Below, one piece after another: positions 8,437 to 17,865 of a DNA stretch of 64,000 nucleotides. Made by a program: the position numbers and the translations under genes. The stretch is from Bowmanella denitrificans (GTDB lineage Bacteria > Pseudomonadota > Gammaproteobacteria > Enterobacterales > Alteromonadaceae), in contig NZ_BAAAEI010000001.1 in NCBI RefSeq assembly GCF_039522935.1, forward strand, positions 186,001-250,000, in the 5' to 3' direction. The first letter of the stretch is position 1. Each line of letters begins with the position of its first letter. The notes under the pieces were generated by a model. That model ran no database searches. It was not told the origin of the DNA and saw only the letters and a program-made list of their open reading frames with translations.

Positions 8437-9231
8437 CTATTCAGGCACTGTTACTTTCAGGCTCTGCAAGCTGGCCAGCGCTTTTTTAATGCGGGTTTCT
8501 GCCAGGCTTTTAAAACTGTCGGCATCCATATTAAATGCAAAGTAATGCATGCCCTGCTGATTTTCTACCATACCCACATACCAACCACGGGCTTGTCCTT
8601 TAGCCAGCATACCACCGCCGGTTTTGGCAAACAGCCTGGCCTGTTCGTCCTGCCGCTGTAGAAAAATAGGTGAAAAATCCCGATAGGTTGAAGCTTTTAG
8701 TCCCAGTTGCTGGTGTTGGTATTTACGCAAAAACTCAACTTGCTGCACCGCACTGATTTGCAGACTGTCACCCAGCCAGAAGCCGTCCACCGGACCAGAC
8801 ACATCCTGATTACCGTAACTGAATTGCTGGATAAATTGTTCGTAAGCCGCCCGGCCCAAATCCGCCGACCACTGCCGGTAAAGGGGTAAGACCGAATAAT
8901 TAAAAGCAGATTTAAGGTTTTGATCTGGTTCCCGCCAGGTTTTAAACCACCAATCCTGAGCCGGGTAGCGATTCAGGTCAATCTGATAGCGTGCCGTTGT
9001 ATTCACCTGGCCACTTTCCAGCAAAATCAGGGTATTGGCTATTTTAAAGGTGGAATAAGGGGCAAATGCCTGTTTAGCCCGTTCGGGGTTAATAAATTGC
9101 CATTGCCCGGCAGTTTCACTGTATAGCGCCAGGGTACAGGCATCACCCTCTATACACGGACTTACTTCCTCAGCCTGTACAGACTGCTGCATAACCAGGC
9201 CAAGACTGACTACCAGGCTTAAATATTTCAT
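8437..9231 (-). CDS. Class D (OXA-type) beta-lactamase
   Basis: A serine hydrolase of 264 residues with an N-terminal signal peptide (cleavage after SVQA, about residue 20). All class D motifs are present: Ser60-Thr-Phe-Lys63, Tyr112-Ser113-Val, YGN at 139-141, Trp152 in GFWLG, and Lys203-Thr-Gly. Lys63 would be carbamylated. It should hydrolyse beta-lactams in the periplasm, though substrate range cannot be told. A sensor domain such as that of BlaR is unlikely because no membrane or protease part is attached. AGGAA precedes the ATG. It lies 38 bases downstream of the esterase gene on the same strand, probably in one transcript. Confidence 0.88.
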   Translation of the reverse strand: MKYLSLVVSLGLVMQQSVQAEEVSPCIEGDACTLALYSETAGQWQFINPERAKQAFAPYSTFKIANTLILLESGQVNTTARYQIDLNRYPAQDWWFKTWREPDQNLKSAFNYSVLPLYRQWSADLGRAAYEQFIQQFSYGNQDVSGPVDGFWLGDSLQISAVQQVEFLRKYQHQQLGLKASTYRDFSPIFLQRQDEQARLFAKTGGGMLAKGQARGWYVGMVENQQGMHYFAFNMDADSFKSLAETRIKKALASLQSLKVTVPE

Positions 9232-9269
9232 GTTTTTCCTTTTCTGTGTGATTAGAGGGTGTTGACCTT

Positions 9270-10106
9270 TTATTCACGGGCATACACCAGTCGAAGCGCA
9301 TTCAATGCGGCAGGATGATAAACGGACAAATGGGTTTCATCAGGAAACTCTGTGAAGGATGCGTCCAGACCCGGTGCTTGTTGCAATATACCAGCGAGCT
9401 GCCGGGTTGGCTCAACAATCCCCTGCTGGCTACTGGCCGCCAGGTGCACTCTCAGGCCCTGGTGGCCGCCATTTTTTAGCCTTTCCCCGGCCTGTTTAAC
9501 CAGCGCCGCCTGGTTCCACCACAGGCTTGGATCCACCGCAATGTAATTGGAAAACAGGTCCGGCTCAAGCAACATGGTTTCCACCACAAACAAACCTGCC
9601 AAGGATTCACCGATAATGCCGCGCTCAGCGGTGGTTCGATAATGTTGCTCAATAGTGGGAATCAGCTCCTGACGCAGAAAGGTTCTGAATTCGGCAGACT
9701 TGCCCACCACAGAGGAGATTTTCTTGTCTTCTTCATCTTCTGTGGGGCCGGTCAGGTCGCGCTTTCTGTCGGTATTTTCAATTCCCACCAGAATAACCGG
9801 GCGGGTAGTCCAGTTTAGCGAACCAATTTGCACCAGGCCGGCAATATGCACAAAGTCTTCATGCACGCCGCCATCCGGCATATACAACACCGGCAGCGGT
9901 TGATCAGGTTGTTCGAAGTAGGCCTTGGGAAAATACAGATTTATCCGGCGTTCTTCCCCCAGCACAGTGGACGACAATAAAAAACTCTGGCCAATATTCA
10001 GAGGTGCTGAGTTAAGCGCTTGTGGAGCGGCTTGCAAACCGGCCGCACAGATGTAACACAGCATCAGCAGCAGCCCAAAAAGCCTAAAAGGGGTACGCTT
10101 ATACAT
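9270..10106 (-). CDS. Secreted alpha/beta hydrolase, putative esterase (esterase D/IroE-like)
   Basis: An alpha/beta hydrolase of 278 residues with a signal peptide (hydrophobic residues about 8-27). The nucleophile elbow is GESLAG and the likely acid/His region ends in DETHLSVYHPAAL. Its form fits the PF00756-type esterases, which include enterochelin esterase-like proteins. The substrate is unknown; no siderophore genes are close. AAGGAG lies upstream of the ATG at 10106. It precedes the beta-lactamase gene in the same orientation. Confidence 0.8.
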   Translation of the reverse strand: MYKRTPFRLFGLLLMLCYICAAGLQAAPQALNSAPLNIGQSFLLSSTVLGEERRINLYFPKAYFEQPDQPLPVLYMPDGGVHEDFVHIAGLVQIGSLNWTTRPVILVGIENTDRKRDLTGPTEDEEDKKISSVVGKSAEFRTFLRQELIPTIEQHYRTTAERGIIGESLAGLFVVETMLLEPDLFSNYIAVDPSLWWNQAALVKQAGERLKNGGHQGLRVHLAASSQQGIVEPTRQLAGILQQAPGLDASFTEFPDETHLSVYHPAALNALRLVYARE

Positions 10107-10131
10107 AAGATCTCATCTCCTTTTTGATTTT

Positions 10132-11091
10132 TTAATCCGCTCCAGACTGATGCTGGCCTTTGGACCAGGCAACCCAATCCGATTGGTTCGATCCGGTTGA
10201 CTTCTGCATTAAGAAGTCCAGCAAGGCCGTGACCTTTCTGGGTGTTTTGTCCCGGCCGTTAAAGATGGCATAGAGCACTAAATCTTCTGGTACTTTTTCC
10301 AGTACAACCCGTTGCAACAAACCTTGCTGCAGCTCGGTTTGACAACTCAATTCAGGCAAAATGGCAAAACCCAGCCCCGCCAGCGCCGTCTCTTTGGCTA
10401 AATGGGCACTGTTGATCCGATACGTGGAATACACCGGCACAGTAACGGCCTGTGAGTCGTTTTGTTTAAACACCCAGGGAGTGCCATTCAGTGCACTCAA
10501 ACTGGTAATACAAGGCAAAAATTTAAGCTGATTCAGACTAAGCTGCGCGCTGTAGCGCTGACAAAGCTGCGGTGCGCCAACCACAATACTCGGCCAGCGT
10601 GCAATTTCTTTTGCCACCCAGCCGCTACTTTGCAGCGGCCCCCGGCCATATTGCAATAACAGATCCACACCATCTTCCAACCCCTGTGCAGGGGCCAGGT
10701 TGGTATCGCAACTCAAGCTCAGCAGCGGGTACTGACAGCAAAATTCAGCCAGCCATTTACCCAACAATGGTAAATCCGGCATCAGCACTTTGAGATGTCC
10801 CGCCACCGTCCTGCCAGCCGTACTCATTTCAAGCAGTGCACTGTCCATACTCTCCAGAAGCGGCACCACTTGTTGGTATAATGTCTCACCGGCTTCGGTT
10901 GCGGCCATTCTGCGGGTAGTGCGTTCAAGCAGACGCAGACCAACAGCATCCTCCAGTTGGGCAACATGTCTGCTGACATTCGACGATGGCAGATTCAGGA
11001 TACTTGCCGCCTGCTTAAAACTTTTTACCTCAAACACCTGACGAAAGCTTATCAGCCAGGCCAGTTCCACTTTTTCCAGCAATTGGCCCAC
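10132..11091 (-). CDS. LysR family transcriptional regulator
   Basis: A 319-residue LysR regulator. The N-terminal winged helix includes FKQAASILNLPSSNVSRHV and GLRLLERTTRRM, followed by a periplasmic-binding-protein-like effector domain. The longest frame begins with GTG at 11091; a GTG seven codons later is also possible because neither has a strong ribosome site. It is divergent from the FAD monooxygenase gene at 11187, the usual LysR arrangement, so that gene is the likely target. It ends 25 bases before the start of the esterase gene. Confidence 0.88.
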   Translation of the reverse strand: MGQLLEKVELAWLISFRQVFEVKSFKQAASILNLPSSNVSRHVAQLEDAVGLRLLERTTRRMAATEAGETLYQQVVPLLESMDSALLEMSTAGRTVAGHLKVLMPDLPLLGKWLAEFCCQYPLLSLSCDTNLAPAQGLEDGVDLLLQYGRGPLQSSGWVAKEIARWPSIVVGAPQLCQRYSAQLSLNQLKFLPCITSLSALNGTPWVFKQNDSQAVTVPVYSTYRINSAHLAKETALAGLGFAILPELSCQTELQQGLLQRVVLEKVPEDLVLYAIFNGRDKTPRKVTALLDFLMQKSTGSNQSDWVAWSKGQHQSGAD

Positions 11092-11186
11092 CTAATGGGA
11101 TTATCAAACCATTTAACCGCAATTTATCTCACCTGACGGCTGATTAATACTCCCACCTGTCTGTCAGTTACCAGGAACACAAAACA

Positions 11187-12338
11187 ATGCGAGCTAAAAA
11201 CAACATAGCCATTATCGGTGCTGGGGTCGCAGGCCTGGCTTTTGCGCTGTTGGCAGCACGCCAGGGCCATTCAGTACATATTTTTGAGCGCCGACAACTT
11301 GGCAAACAAATGGGCGCGGGTGTGACCTTATGGCCCAATGCCACTTTTGTGTTGGAAGCAATGGGCTTGTTAGCACAGATCCGCACAGCGGCCTGCCAGC
11401 CACACTGGCTGCGCAGATTCAGCCCGCAGGGCGATAACATTGGCCAATTGTCAGTAACAGAACTGGATAAGCTTATTGGCTATCCCAGCCTGACCATTCT
11501 GCGCCGGGACTTAATGGGTATATTAGTCGGGGCTCTGGCGAAAACCTCGGTGAAGATTACCGACAACCATGCAATAGATGCAGACAGATTAGCAGTATTG
11601 AGCCAGCAATATGATTTAGTTATTGGTGCAGACGGACGTATGCATTCGATGGCACGTCAGTATGTGGCCCCCACAGCCAGGGCAGTTTATCAGGGCTTCG
11701 TTAATGTGATTGGCATCAGCCAGTACCCGTCTGCAACCCTCAATCAGCCGGATATTGTGGATTTTTGCGGCAACGCTCAGCGATTTGGCATAGTGCCAGT
11801 GAGTAACAACCAGTGTTATTGGGCTGCAGCCTGGCCAACCCCATTAGATTGCCAGGACGCATTAAACATACAGCAATCCGGCTTAGCCAAACGCTTTGCA
11901 CACTGGCCGCAAACAGTACGCTCGATATTGAACTTCGCCCAGCCAGACAGTATTAAGCCTATTTTTGTGCACGATATTGAGCCGCTCACGCTGTGGCATC
12001 GCGACAATGTGCTTTTACTTGGTGACGCCGCGCATGCCTCGCTGCCAACTTCAGGGCAAGGCGCCTGTCAGGCCCTGGAAGATGCATGGATTTTGGCGGA
12101 ACTGCTGCAAAATAGCCCAGGCACTGCCACTTTGTTTAACAACTTTCAGTCCCGGCGACAGAGTAAAACCACAGAGATTCAGCGCATGGGCAGGCAACTG
12201 GCCCAAGCGCTGTTTTCCCCCGGCAGCAAGCCTGAGCAAAAGCCCGTTTCAGTTGCCCACTCCCCGGCCAGAATGGCAGCGTTCTACATGGCCGGGCTTG
12301 TCACTAACCCGGTAACCGCCCGGCAAACTGACGAATAA
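11187..12338 (+). CDS. FAD-dependent monooxygenase (aromatic hydroxylase family)
   Basis: A flavoprotein monooxygenase of 383 residues resembling salicylate and kynurenine hydroxylases. The N-terminal GAGVAG dinucleotide motif, the DG motif in VIGADGRMHS, and the FAD-ribityl motif in LLLGDAAHASLPTSGQG are all present. It would hydroxylate a small aromatic or related compound using NAD(P)H and O2. AGGAAC precedes the ATG. Its last 35 bases overlap the end of the convergent phospholipase gene. The adjacent divergent LysR gene probably regulates it. Confidence 0.85.
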   Translation: MRAKNNIAIIGAGVAGLAFALLAARQGHSVHIFERRQLGKQMGAGVTLWPNATFVLEAMGLLAQIRTAACQPHWLRRFSPQGDNIGQLSVTELDKLIGYPSLTILRRDLMGILVGALAKTSVKITDNHAIDADRLAVLSQQYDLVIGADGRMHSMARQYVAPTARAVYQGFVNVIGISQYPSATLNQPDIVDFCGNAQRFGIVPVSNNQCYWAAAWPTPLDCQDALNIQQSGLAKRFAHWPQTVRSILNFAQPDSIKPIFVHDIEPLTLWHRDNVLLLGDAAHASLPTSGQGACQALEDAWILAELLQNSPGTATLFNNFQSRRQSKTTEIQRMGRQLAQALFSPGSKPEQKPVSVAHSPARMAAFYMAGLVTNPVTARQTDE

Positions 12339-14322
12339 AATGCCCGTCGGTATCCTGTACGCTCAGATCATAGCGGCGGTCTGTATCCGGTTTTATGCTC
12401 AGAGCCTTATTCGCAGCCAGGGTTTTAAACTCGCCCTGCTGACCCAGCCGGTATTGCAGGGCCTCAGTGCTGCTGTTAAGCCGCAGCGTATGGCGCTCAG
12501 CGTGCAATTGCACCTGATACGGATGCGCAGTGTCCCCTTTGATGCGCCGATGAAACCCTTCCGGCCCCATCACCTGCAAATCGTACCTGCCGTGCAGCAG
12601 CGGCCAGTTGGCCTGTAAGCTGCCTTTGGCTGCCAGGGTATAGCGTCTGGGAATGGCATCCAGATCCAGCCGGTTATATACCTGAACCACCAGCGCGCGG
12701 GACCCGCTGTTTGTCAGCGTTAAGACCAGGCTGTCAGCCGCCAACTGCTCTGTTACCTCCGGCGCATAAACACAAGGGCGGTGTGGCTTATGACCAGGCT
12801 GCTGGGCGATGGCGGCTGTTTGCTCAGGAATAGGCGGTAAGGTGCGTTCCTTATACTGCGCTGCGCGCAGGGCATCCTGATAGGGGGCAGGCAAGGCAGG
12901 AAAACTGTCTTTATTGGGGTTAGCAAAGTCAAAGGCGCTCAGAAAATCACCACTTACCGCCCGCCGCCACGGCGTGATATTGGGCTCCATCACCCCAAAG
13001 CGGGCTTCCAGAAAGCGGATAACCGAGGTGTGATCCAACACTTCAGAACAGACATAACCGCCGCGACTCCAGGGCGATACCACATAGGCAGGTACCCTTG
13101 GCCCCAGCCCATAAGGCCGACCGCGCAGCGCTGAATGGTCCAGTTTGCCATTATGTTTATCGGCATGCTGATGGTATTCCCCCTGGGTGGAAATTTGCGA
13201 ATAACCAGCATAGCCGTCCTTAGCGCTTGGATCCGGCGATGGCGGAGCCGGAGGCGGCACATGATCAAAAAAGCCGTCGTTTTCATCAAACATAATAAAC
13301 AGCACGGTTTTAGCCCAGACCTCTGGGTTGGCCGTCAGGGCATCCAGCATATCCGCAGTATAGGCAGCGCCCTGTGCCGGACTGGACGGGCCGGGGTGCT
13401 CAGAACCTTCGGCCGTGGCAATCACATAGGACACCGCTGGCAGTTTGTCTGCCAGTACATCGGCTTTTAATCTGTCCAGAGCGCGGGTGGTCAGCGCCCG
13501 GTTCAGCAATTCAGGCTCTGCATCCGGCTGCCCGGCGTAGGCGTCACGATATGCCTTAAAGCCCACCAGCGGGTTGTCGGTAAAGTTATCCCCCATATCC
13601 TGATAAATGGTCCAGTCGATACCCGCTTGCTGCAAGCGCTCAGGGTAGGTCATCCAGGTATAGGACGCCGCAGGCCCGTCGTGTTCGGGCAGATTATCAT
13701 GAGAGTTGCCCACCGCCGGGCCACCGCCACTGGCCACCCCGTCATTGCAACCGGTCCATAAAAACAAACGATTGGGGTTGGTACCGGCATGCATAGCGCA
13801 GTGATAGGCATCACACAAGGTAAAAGCATCCGCCAGGGCAAACTGAAAAGGAATATCCTCGCGTTCGAAGTATCCCATGGAATGTAAGTGCTTAGCGTCG
13901 GGCCATTTATCCATGCGCCCATGATCCCAGGCATGTTGCGCATCAGGCCAGGAATGCGGGGTTCCTTCCAGGCGCATATGGGCAAAGGTCTGGCGGGTAT
14001 TCAGGGCAAAGGGGCCAAGCTGGGCGGGGCCTTTGTGTATGGAGTTGACCTGAGTAAACACATTGCGTTCACTTTGGCCTGGCAGGGGTTTGGCCGGTGC
14101 CGGATAAGGATCAGAAAAACCCCGTACGCCGGGCATAGTGCCAAAGTAATGATCAAATGAGCGGTTTTCCTGCATCAAAATCACCACGTGCTGCACGTCT
14201 TCGATTGTCCCGCTTTGTACTTTGGCAGGAATACTCAGCGCCCTGACGATTTGCGGATAGGTTGCTGCCAGCCCGGCCATTGCACTGCCGGCCAGAAACT
14301 GCCGGCGACTGATACCACTCAT
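12304..14322 (-). CDS. Tat-exported phospholipase C, phosphocholine-specific family
   Basis: A 672-residue protein starting with a twin-arginine signal (SRRQFLAGSAMAG). The catalytic domain carries QENRSFDHYFG, typical of the PlcH/PlcN and AcpA superfamily. The region after about residue 480 matches the two small C-terminal domains of bacterial phospholipases C. It would hydrolyse phosphatidylcholine-type phospholipids outside the inner membrane. GGAG lies before the ATG. It is second in an operon behind a TonB receptor, with a hairpin in the 89-base gap between them. Acid phosphatase activity is an alternative within the superfamily. Confidence 0.88.
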   Translation of the reverse strand: MSGISRRQFLAGSAMAGLAATYPQIVRALSIPAKVQSGTIEDVQHVVILMQENRSFDHYFGTMPGVRGFSDPYPAPAKPLPGQSERNVFTQVNSIHKGPAQLGPFALNTRQTFAHMRLEGTPHSWPDAQHAWDHGRMDKWPDAKHLHSMGYFEREDIPFQFALADAFTLCDAYHCAMHAGTNPNRLFLWTGCNDGVASGGGPAVGNSHDNLPEHDGPAASYTWMTYPERLQQAGIDWTIYQDMGDNFTDNPLVGFKAYRDAYAGQPDAEPELLNRALTTRALDRLKADVLADKLPAVSYVIATAEGSEHPGPSSPAQGAAYTADMLDALTANPEVWAKTVLFIMFDENDGFFDHVPPPAPPSPDPSAKDGYAGYSQISTQGEYHQHADKHNGKLDHSALRGRPYGLGPRVPAYVVSPWSRGGYVCSEVLDHTSVIRFLEARFGVMEPNITPWRRAVSGDFLSAFDFANPNKDSFPALPAPYQDALRAAQYKERTLPPIPEQTAAIAQQPGHKPHRPCVYAPEVTEQLAADSLVLTLTNSGSRALVVQVYNRLDLDAIPRRYTLAAKGSLQANWPLLHGRYDLQVMGPEGFHRRIKGDTAHPYQVQLHAERHTLRLNSSTEALQYRLGQQGEFKTLAANKALSIKPDTDRRYDLSVQDTDGHFIRQFAGRLPG

Positions 14323-14367
14323 AATTCACTCCATTTGCCACGCTATCCGGCGTGAACGAAAAACCAC

Positions 14368-14399
14368 ACAGGGCTGGTGCGTCAGCAACGCAGCCCTGT
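14368..14399 (-). terminator. Hairpin between TonB receptor and phospholipase genes
   Basis: Arms ACAGGGCTG (14368-14376) and CAGCCCTGT (14391-14399) form a nine-base stem. Reading the minus strand, it is followed by a G/T-rich run. It could be a partial terminator that lowers phospholipase expression relative to the receptor. Confidence 0.5.
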
Positions 14400-14411
14400 T
14401 TGTTACCCTAC

Positions 14412-16763
14412 TTAGAAGTCAGCAGTCAGTGACAGGGTCACGGTACGCGGTGCCGCCGGGAATACCGCACCACTGTATACACCACTGATAAATTCCTGAT
14501 CAAACAGGTTGTTAACGTTTAATCTGGCCGACAATCCCTTAAAGTTGTCCGACAGGTTGGCCAGATCCACACCAACATACAGATCAGACACGGTATAGGA
14601 CGGCGCAACTTCGGCATTGTCGTAATTGATGTATCGGTCACCAACGAAACGCAGCGACATACCGGCACTCATCATCTCGCCCATATAATCGGCGGCTAAT
14701 ACAAATTGCGACTTGGGTGAACCATGCACACGGTTACCTGGTACCACTTTCGCTTCCTTGTCCAGCGCCGCAGAGCCCGTGCCAACGAAGGTTGCTTTGT
14801 TGTAGGTGTAGGAGCCCGACAAACTGAAACCGTTACCCAGATTGTACGATGCCAACATTTCCAAACCATTACTGTCGATACCACCCAGGTTGTAGTAAAC
14901 CCCATCCACCTGGCTCAGATAGTCAATGCCGGTGACCGCGCCATCTTCGATAAATACAATACGGTTCTCAAAAGCAATATCGTAATAGGTCATGGCAAAC
15001 TGCAGGTCACGCCCTTCATAGCGCAGCCCCACTTCAATGTTCTCGGCTGTTTCGGCTTCAATCCGCGACAGCTCTTCGCTGGTAGACCCACCTACCCTGT
15101 CCTTGCTGATGGCTGAGAAGTTTTCTGAATAGCCGGCAAACACTTCCAGTCCAGGCAGCGGGGTTATGTAATTAAGGCCAAATGAAATCAGCGGATCAGA
15201 GCTGGAAGAATTGGAAACCGCAGGATCCTGGCCGATGGGCTGATGATAATCAGTATCCACCTTAAATTTCTTGACCCCCAAACGGGCAGTAACATCCCCT
15301 ATTTCTGCCACTTCTTCCAGGTAATACATAAATTCGTCTATCTGGTACTCACTGATGTACTGCACCCAGTAAGGTTTGGCATCAAACGCCGGGCCAACCA
15401 GTACGTTGCTGATTTTGTGCCAGTCGCGGGTGCTGGATGACTCGCCATCTTCGAACCAGATACCGCCACGCACTGTATGGTGAATACTGCCGGTGCTGAA
15501 GTGATACGCCACGTCAGCGGTCAGGCCAAGGCGATCATTGGTATAGTGGGAATGGCGGTAAGACATAACCGGCAACACATTGTCGGCATAACAAGCCGGG
15601 TCGTAGTCTTTGCTGAAACCATGAGTAGGCACACAGTTCTCATCCGCAATGGCCGCACTGCCGTCGGGATTAACAAAGTAAAAGCGGTCAATCTGCTTAC
15701 CACCGTATTGGGTTTCGCCGCCCAAAAACTCTGACTGCGGCGCCCCCTCACCGTCATCCTTGATGTTGACCAGATAAGGTGGCACCCAGTCGCCTCGTCC
15801 TTTCATACGGTGTTTGTATACCGATGTCTGGAAATCCCAGTCACCGAAATCTTTTTCCACTTTGGCATACGCAAAGGTGTTTTCACGCAGGGCGCGCCAA
15901 CCATCCCGATAATATTCATTGACCGCAGGAATATCTGTCCAGGTCATGTGCAGCGCATCATTGCGGGGATTGTTGTTGTAATCCTGCAAAGAAATGGTTT
16001 CAAACTCGTGCTCATTGGCATCGTTGTAAGAGATAAAACCCGTTAGCTTAAAGCCATCAATTTCCGACGTGATCTTGGCCAGCCCATAATCACGGGTCAC
16101 GGTAGAGGCATTGTTAATCCAGTCTTTCACCGAGGAAGAAGACGCACTGACAAAAGCATGGGTATTGGCCGCGATTTCCCCGGTGTCGTAGCGGAAATAG
16201 TATTTTCGCGCATCCTGATCACCAAAGGCCGTCACCAGACGCATAGCCTGCTCGTTAAGTGGGTCGCGGGTGATAAAGTTCAGGGTTCCGCCCAGGGCTT
16301 CATTGGAACGGGAACTGATGTCAGCCGTACCCTGCCCAACCTCCACGGTTTCCAGTTCCAGTACGTCGATATAGCGGTTGGCTTTACTGCCACCACCATA
16401 GCTGGAACCGCCGTTAGGCAAACCGTCGATGGTTGTACCTATCTGATTGGCACCACCACCAGTGTTAAAACCGCGCATAAAGATCGCCGTCAGCCAGTCC
16501 GACGCACCAAAGTAATCCCCCTGGGTCACCAGTACGCCGGGTAATTCATTCAGCACATCGTTTACCGACGCTACCGCAGCCTGGCGTTCAATCATGGTCT
16601 GGGAAACGTGAGAGGTGGCAAAAGTTTGTTTTTGCCCGACCACCACAATTTCATCAATGCTGGCGTTGTCCGCCGCGCTGGTGGCATCGTCATTAGCCAG
16701 GGCGGCCTGGCTTAACCCCATGGCCAGCGCCGACAAGGCAAAGTGAGCAAGTTTGTTGTGCAT
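14412..16763 (-). CDS. TonB-dependent outer membrane receptor
   Basis: A 783-residue TonB-dependent receptor. It has a signal peptide ending near QAALA, a TonB-box-like DEIVVVG, a plug domain (NDVLNELPGVLV, IDGLPNG, GGTLNFIT), a long beta-barrel and a C-terminal aromatic residue (Phe). AAGGAA lies before the ATG. It is the first gene of an operon with phospholipase C and is divergent from a DeoR-type regulator. A role in taking up a product of phospholipid or organophosphate breakdown is plausible but unproven. Confidence 0.9.
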   Translation of the reverse strand: MHNKLAHFALSALAMGLSQAALANDDATSAADNASIDEIVVVGQKQTFATSHVSQTMIERQAAVASVNDVLNELPGVLVTQGDYFGASDWLTAIFMRGFNTGGGANQIGTTIDGLPNGGSSYGGGSKANRYIDVLELETVEVGQGTADISSRSNEALGGTLNFITRDPLNEQAMRLVTAFGDQDARKYYFRYDTGEIAANTHAFVSASSSSVKDWINNASTVTRDYGLAKITSEIDGFKLTGFISYNDANEHEFETISLQDYNNNPRNDALHMTWTDIPAVNEYYRDGWRALRENTFAYAKVEKDFGDWDFQTSVYKHRMKGRGDWVPPYLVNIKDDGEGAPQSEFLGGETQYGGKQIDRFYFVNPDGSAAIADENCVPTHGFSKDYDPACYADNVLPVMSYRHSHYTNDRLGLTADVAYHFSTGSIHHTVRGGIWFEDGESSSTRDWHKISNVLVGPAFDAKPYWVQYISEYQIDEFMYYLEEVAEIGDVTARLGVKKFKVDTDYHQPIGQDPAVSNSSSSDPLISFGLNYITPLPGLEVFAGYSENFSAISKDRVGGSTSEELSRIEAETAENIEVGLRYEGRDLQFAMTYYDIAFENRIVFIEDGAVTGIDYLSQVDGVYYNLGGIDSNGLEMLASYNLGNGFSLSGSYTYNKATFVGTGSAALDKEAKVVPGNRVHGSPKSQFVLAADYMGEMMSAGMSLRFVGDRYINYDNAEVAPSYTVSDLYVGVDLANLSDNFKGLSARLNVNNLFDQEFISGVYSGAVFPAAPRTVTLSLTADF

Positions 16764-16840
16764 CTGTGTTCCTTAAGTGTTGTGTGAGATCACGGGGCAA
16801 GGTTTTACCAAGCAAAGATGACAAAAACATGATATTTTTA

Positions 16841-16890
16841 TTGCTTTACGTTGTTTTATTTTGCTTTATGTTGTTTTGAGTTGTTTTTAT
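16841..16890. promoter_or_regulatory. Five tandem 10-bp repeats, putative DeoR-family operator
   Basis: Five consecutive 10-base units with consensus TTGYTTTAYK occupy exactly 50 bases between the divergent TonB receptor and DeoR genes. The first, second, third and fourth units pair into two near-identical 20-base repeats. DeoR-family repressors such as GlpR and DeoR bind direct repeats, so this is the likely operator for both genes. Confidence 0.65.
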
Positions 16891-16931
16891 ATCGCGATAT
16901 ACTGGCCTGGAATACACCTAAGGAAAGCCCT

Positions 16932-17693
16932 GTGAACACCGCCGAACGCCTGATAGAAGTGATGAATATTCTGCGCCAGCAACAGTCCAGCTCAGTCAGT
17001 GAGCTGGCGTCACGTCTGAATGTCACAATGGAAACCATCCGCCGGGACATCCGCCACCTGGAAAAAAACGGCAATGTGGTAAAAATGCATGGCAGCGTGC
17101 GCCTGCCCGACGCGCTGCTGGAACCCAGCTATAAAAAACGCATCAATATGCATGCCCAGGTAAAGCAGCAGATTGGCCGCCAGGCCGCCGGGCTGGTGCA
17201 GAACGGCATGACGGTGTTTATCGATTGCGGCTCCACCAGCTTTTGGCTGGCCAGAGCATTGCATCAGCCCAAAGGCTTGCAGATAGTCACTAATTCCCTG
17301 GATATCACCAGCGAAGTGCTGGGCCGCAATGACTGGCGCTGCGTATTTGTTGGTGGGCAGATGGACACTGACTACCGCGCCGCCCTGGATCAGGAAGCCA
17401 TCAGTCAGGCCCGTCGCTTTGCCCCGGACCTGCTGTTTCTGTCCATCAGTGCACTGGACGCGCAGCGGGGTTGTCTGGATTTAAATTTGCAGGAGGCCGA
17501 CTTTAAGCGTTCACTGCTGAAGCTGGCCCGCAAAACCGTGATTCTGGCCGACAGCAGTAAATTTAATAAAGCCGGGGCCGTGCATATGGCAGATTTTGCC
17601 GACATTGATTTACTGGTCAGTGATCAGGCACCGGAAGGAGAGCTGGCCGTTGCCCTGGAAACAGCCGGGGTGGAAGTGCTGATCGCTGAGTAA
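16932..17693 (+). CDS. DeoR/GlpR family transcriptional regulator
   Basis: A 253-residue regulator: an N-terminal DeoR helix-turn-helix (SVSELASRLNVTMETIRRDI, about residues 19-38) and a C-terminal sugar-phosphate-sensing DeoRC domain (FIDCGSTSFWLARAL, ILADSSKF). The frame is open from 16851, but that part codes through the operator repeats. The GTG at 16932 with AGGAAA before it begins at the usual family position. It probably represses the divergent receptor/phospholipase operon and itself. By family knowledge the effector may be a phosphorylated compound such as glycerol 3-phosphate. Confidence 0.87.
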   Translation: MNTAERLIEVMNILRQQQSSSVSELASRLNVTMETIRRDIRHLEKNGNVVKMHGSVRLPDALLEPSYKKRINMHAQVKQQIGRQAAGLVQNGMTVFIDCGSTSFWLARALHQPKGLQIVTNSLDITSEVLGRNDWRCVFVGGQMDTDYRAALDQEAISQARRFAPDLLFLSISALDAQRGCLDLNLQEADFKRSLLKLARKTVILADSSKFNKAGAVHMADFADIDLLVSDQAPEGELAVALETAGVEVLIAE

Positions 17694-17865
17694 GTTTCTA
17701 GTTGCAACGTGAAACCTGAGGGGCAGGGTCAATTTCATAGCCACTGTATAAGAAGATTTTTTTATCTGCGGGTAAATCCATTTTCACTGCCATCCATATG
17801 AAACGATCGTTTTGCGCTGTTGTGCGTATCAGTATTAGCAACAATAAATGGGAATACCAGTGCCA

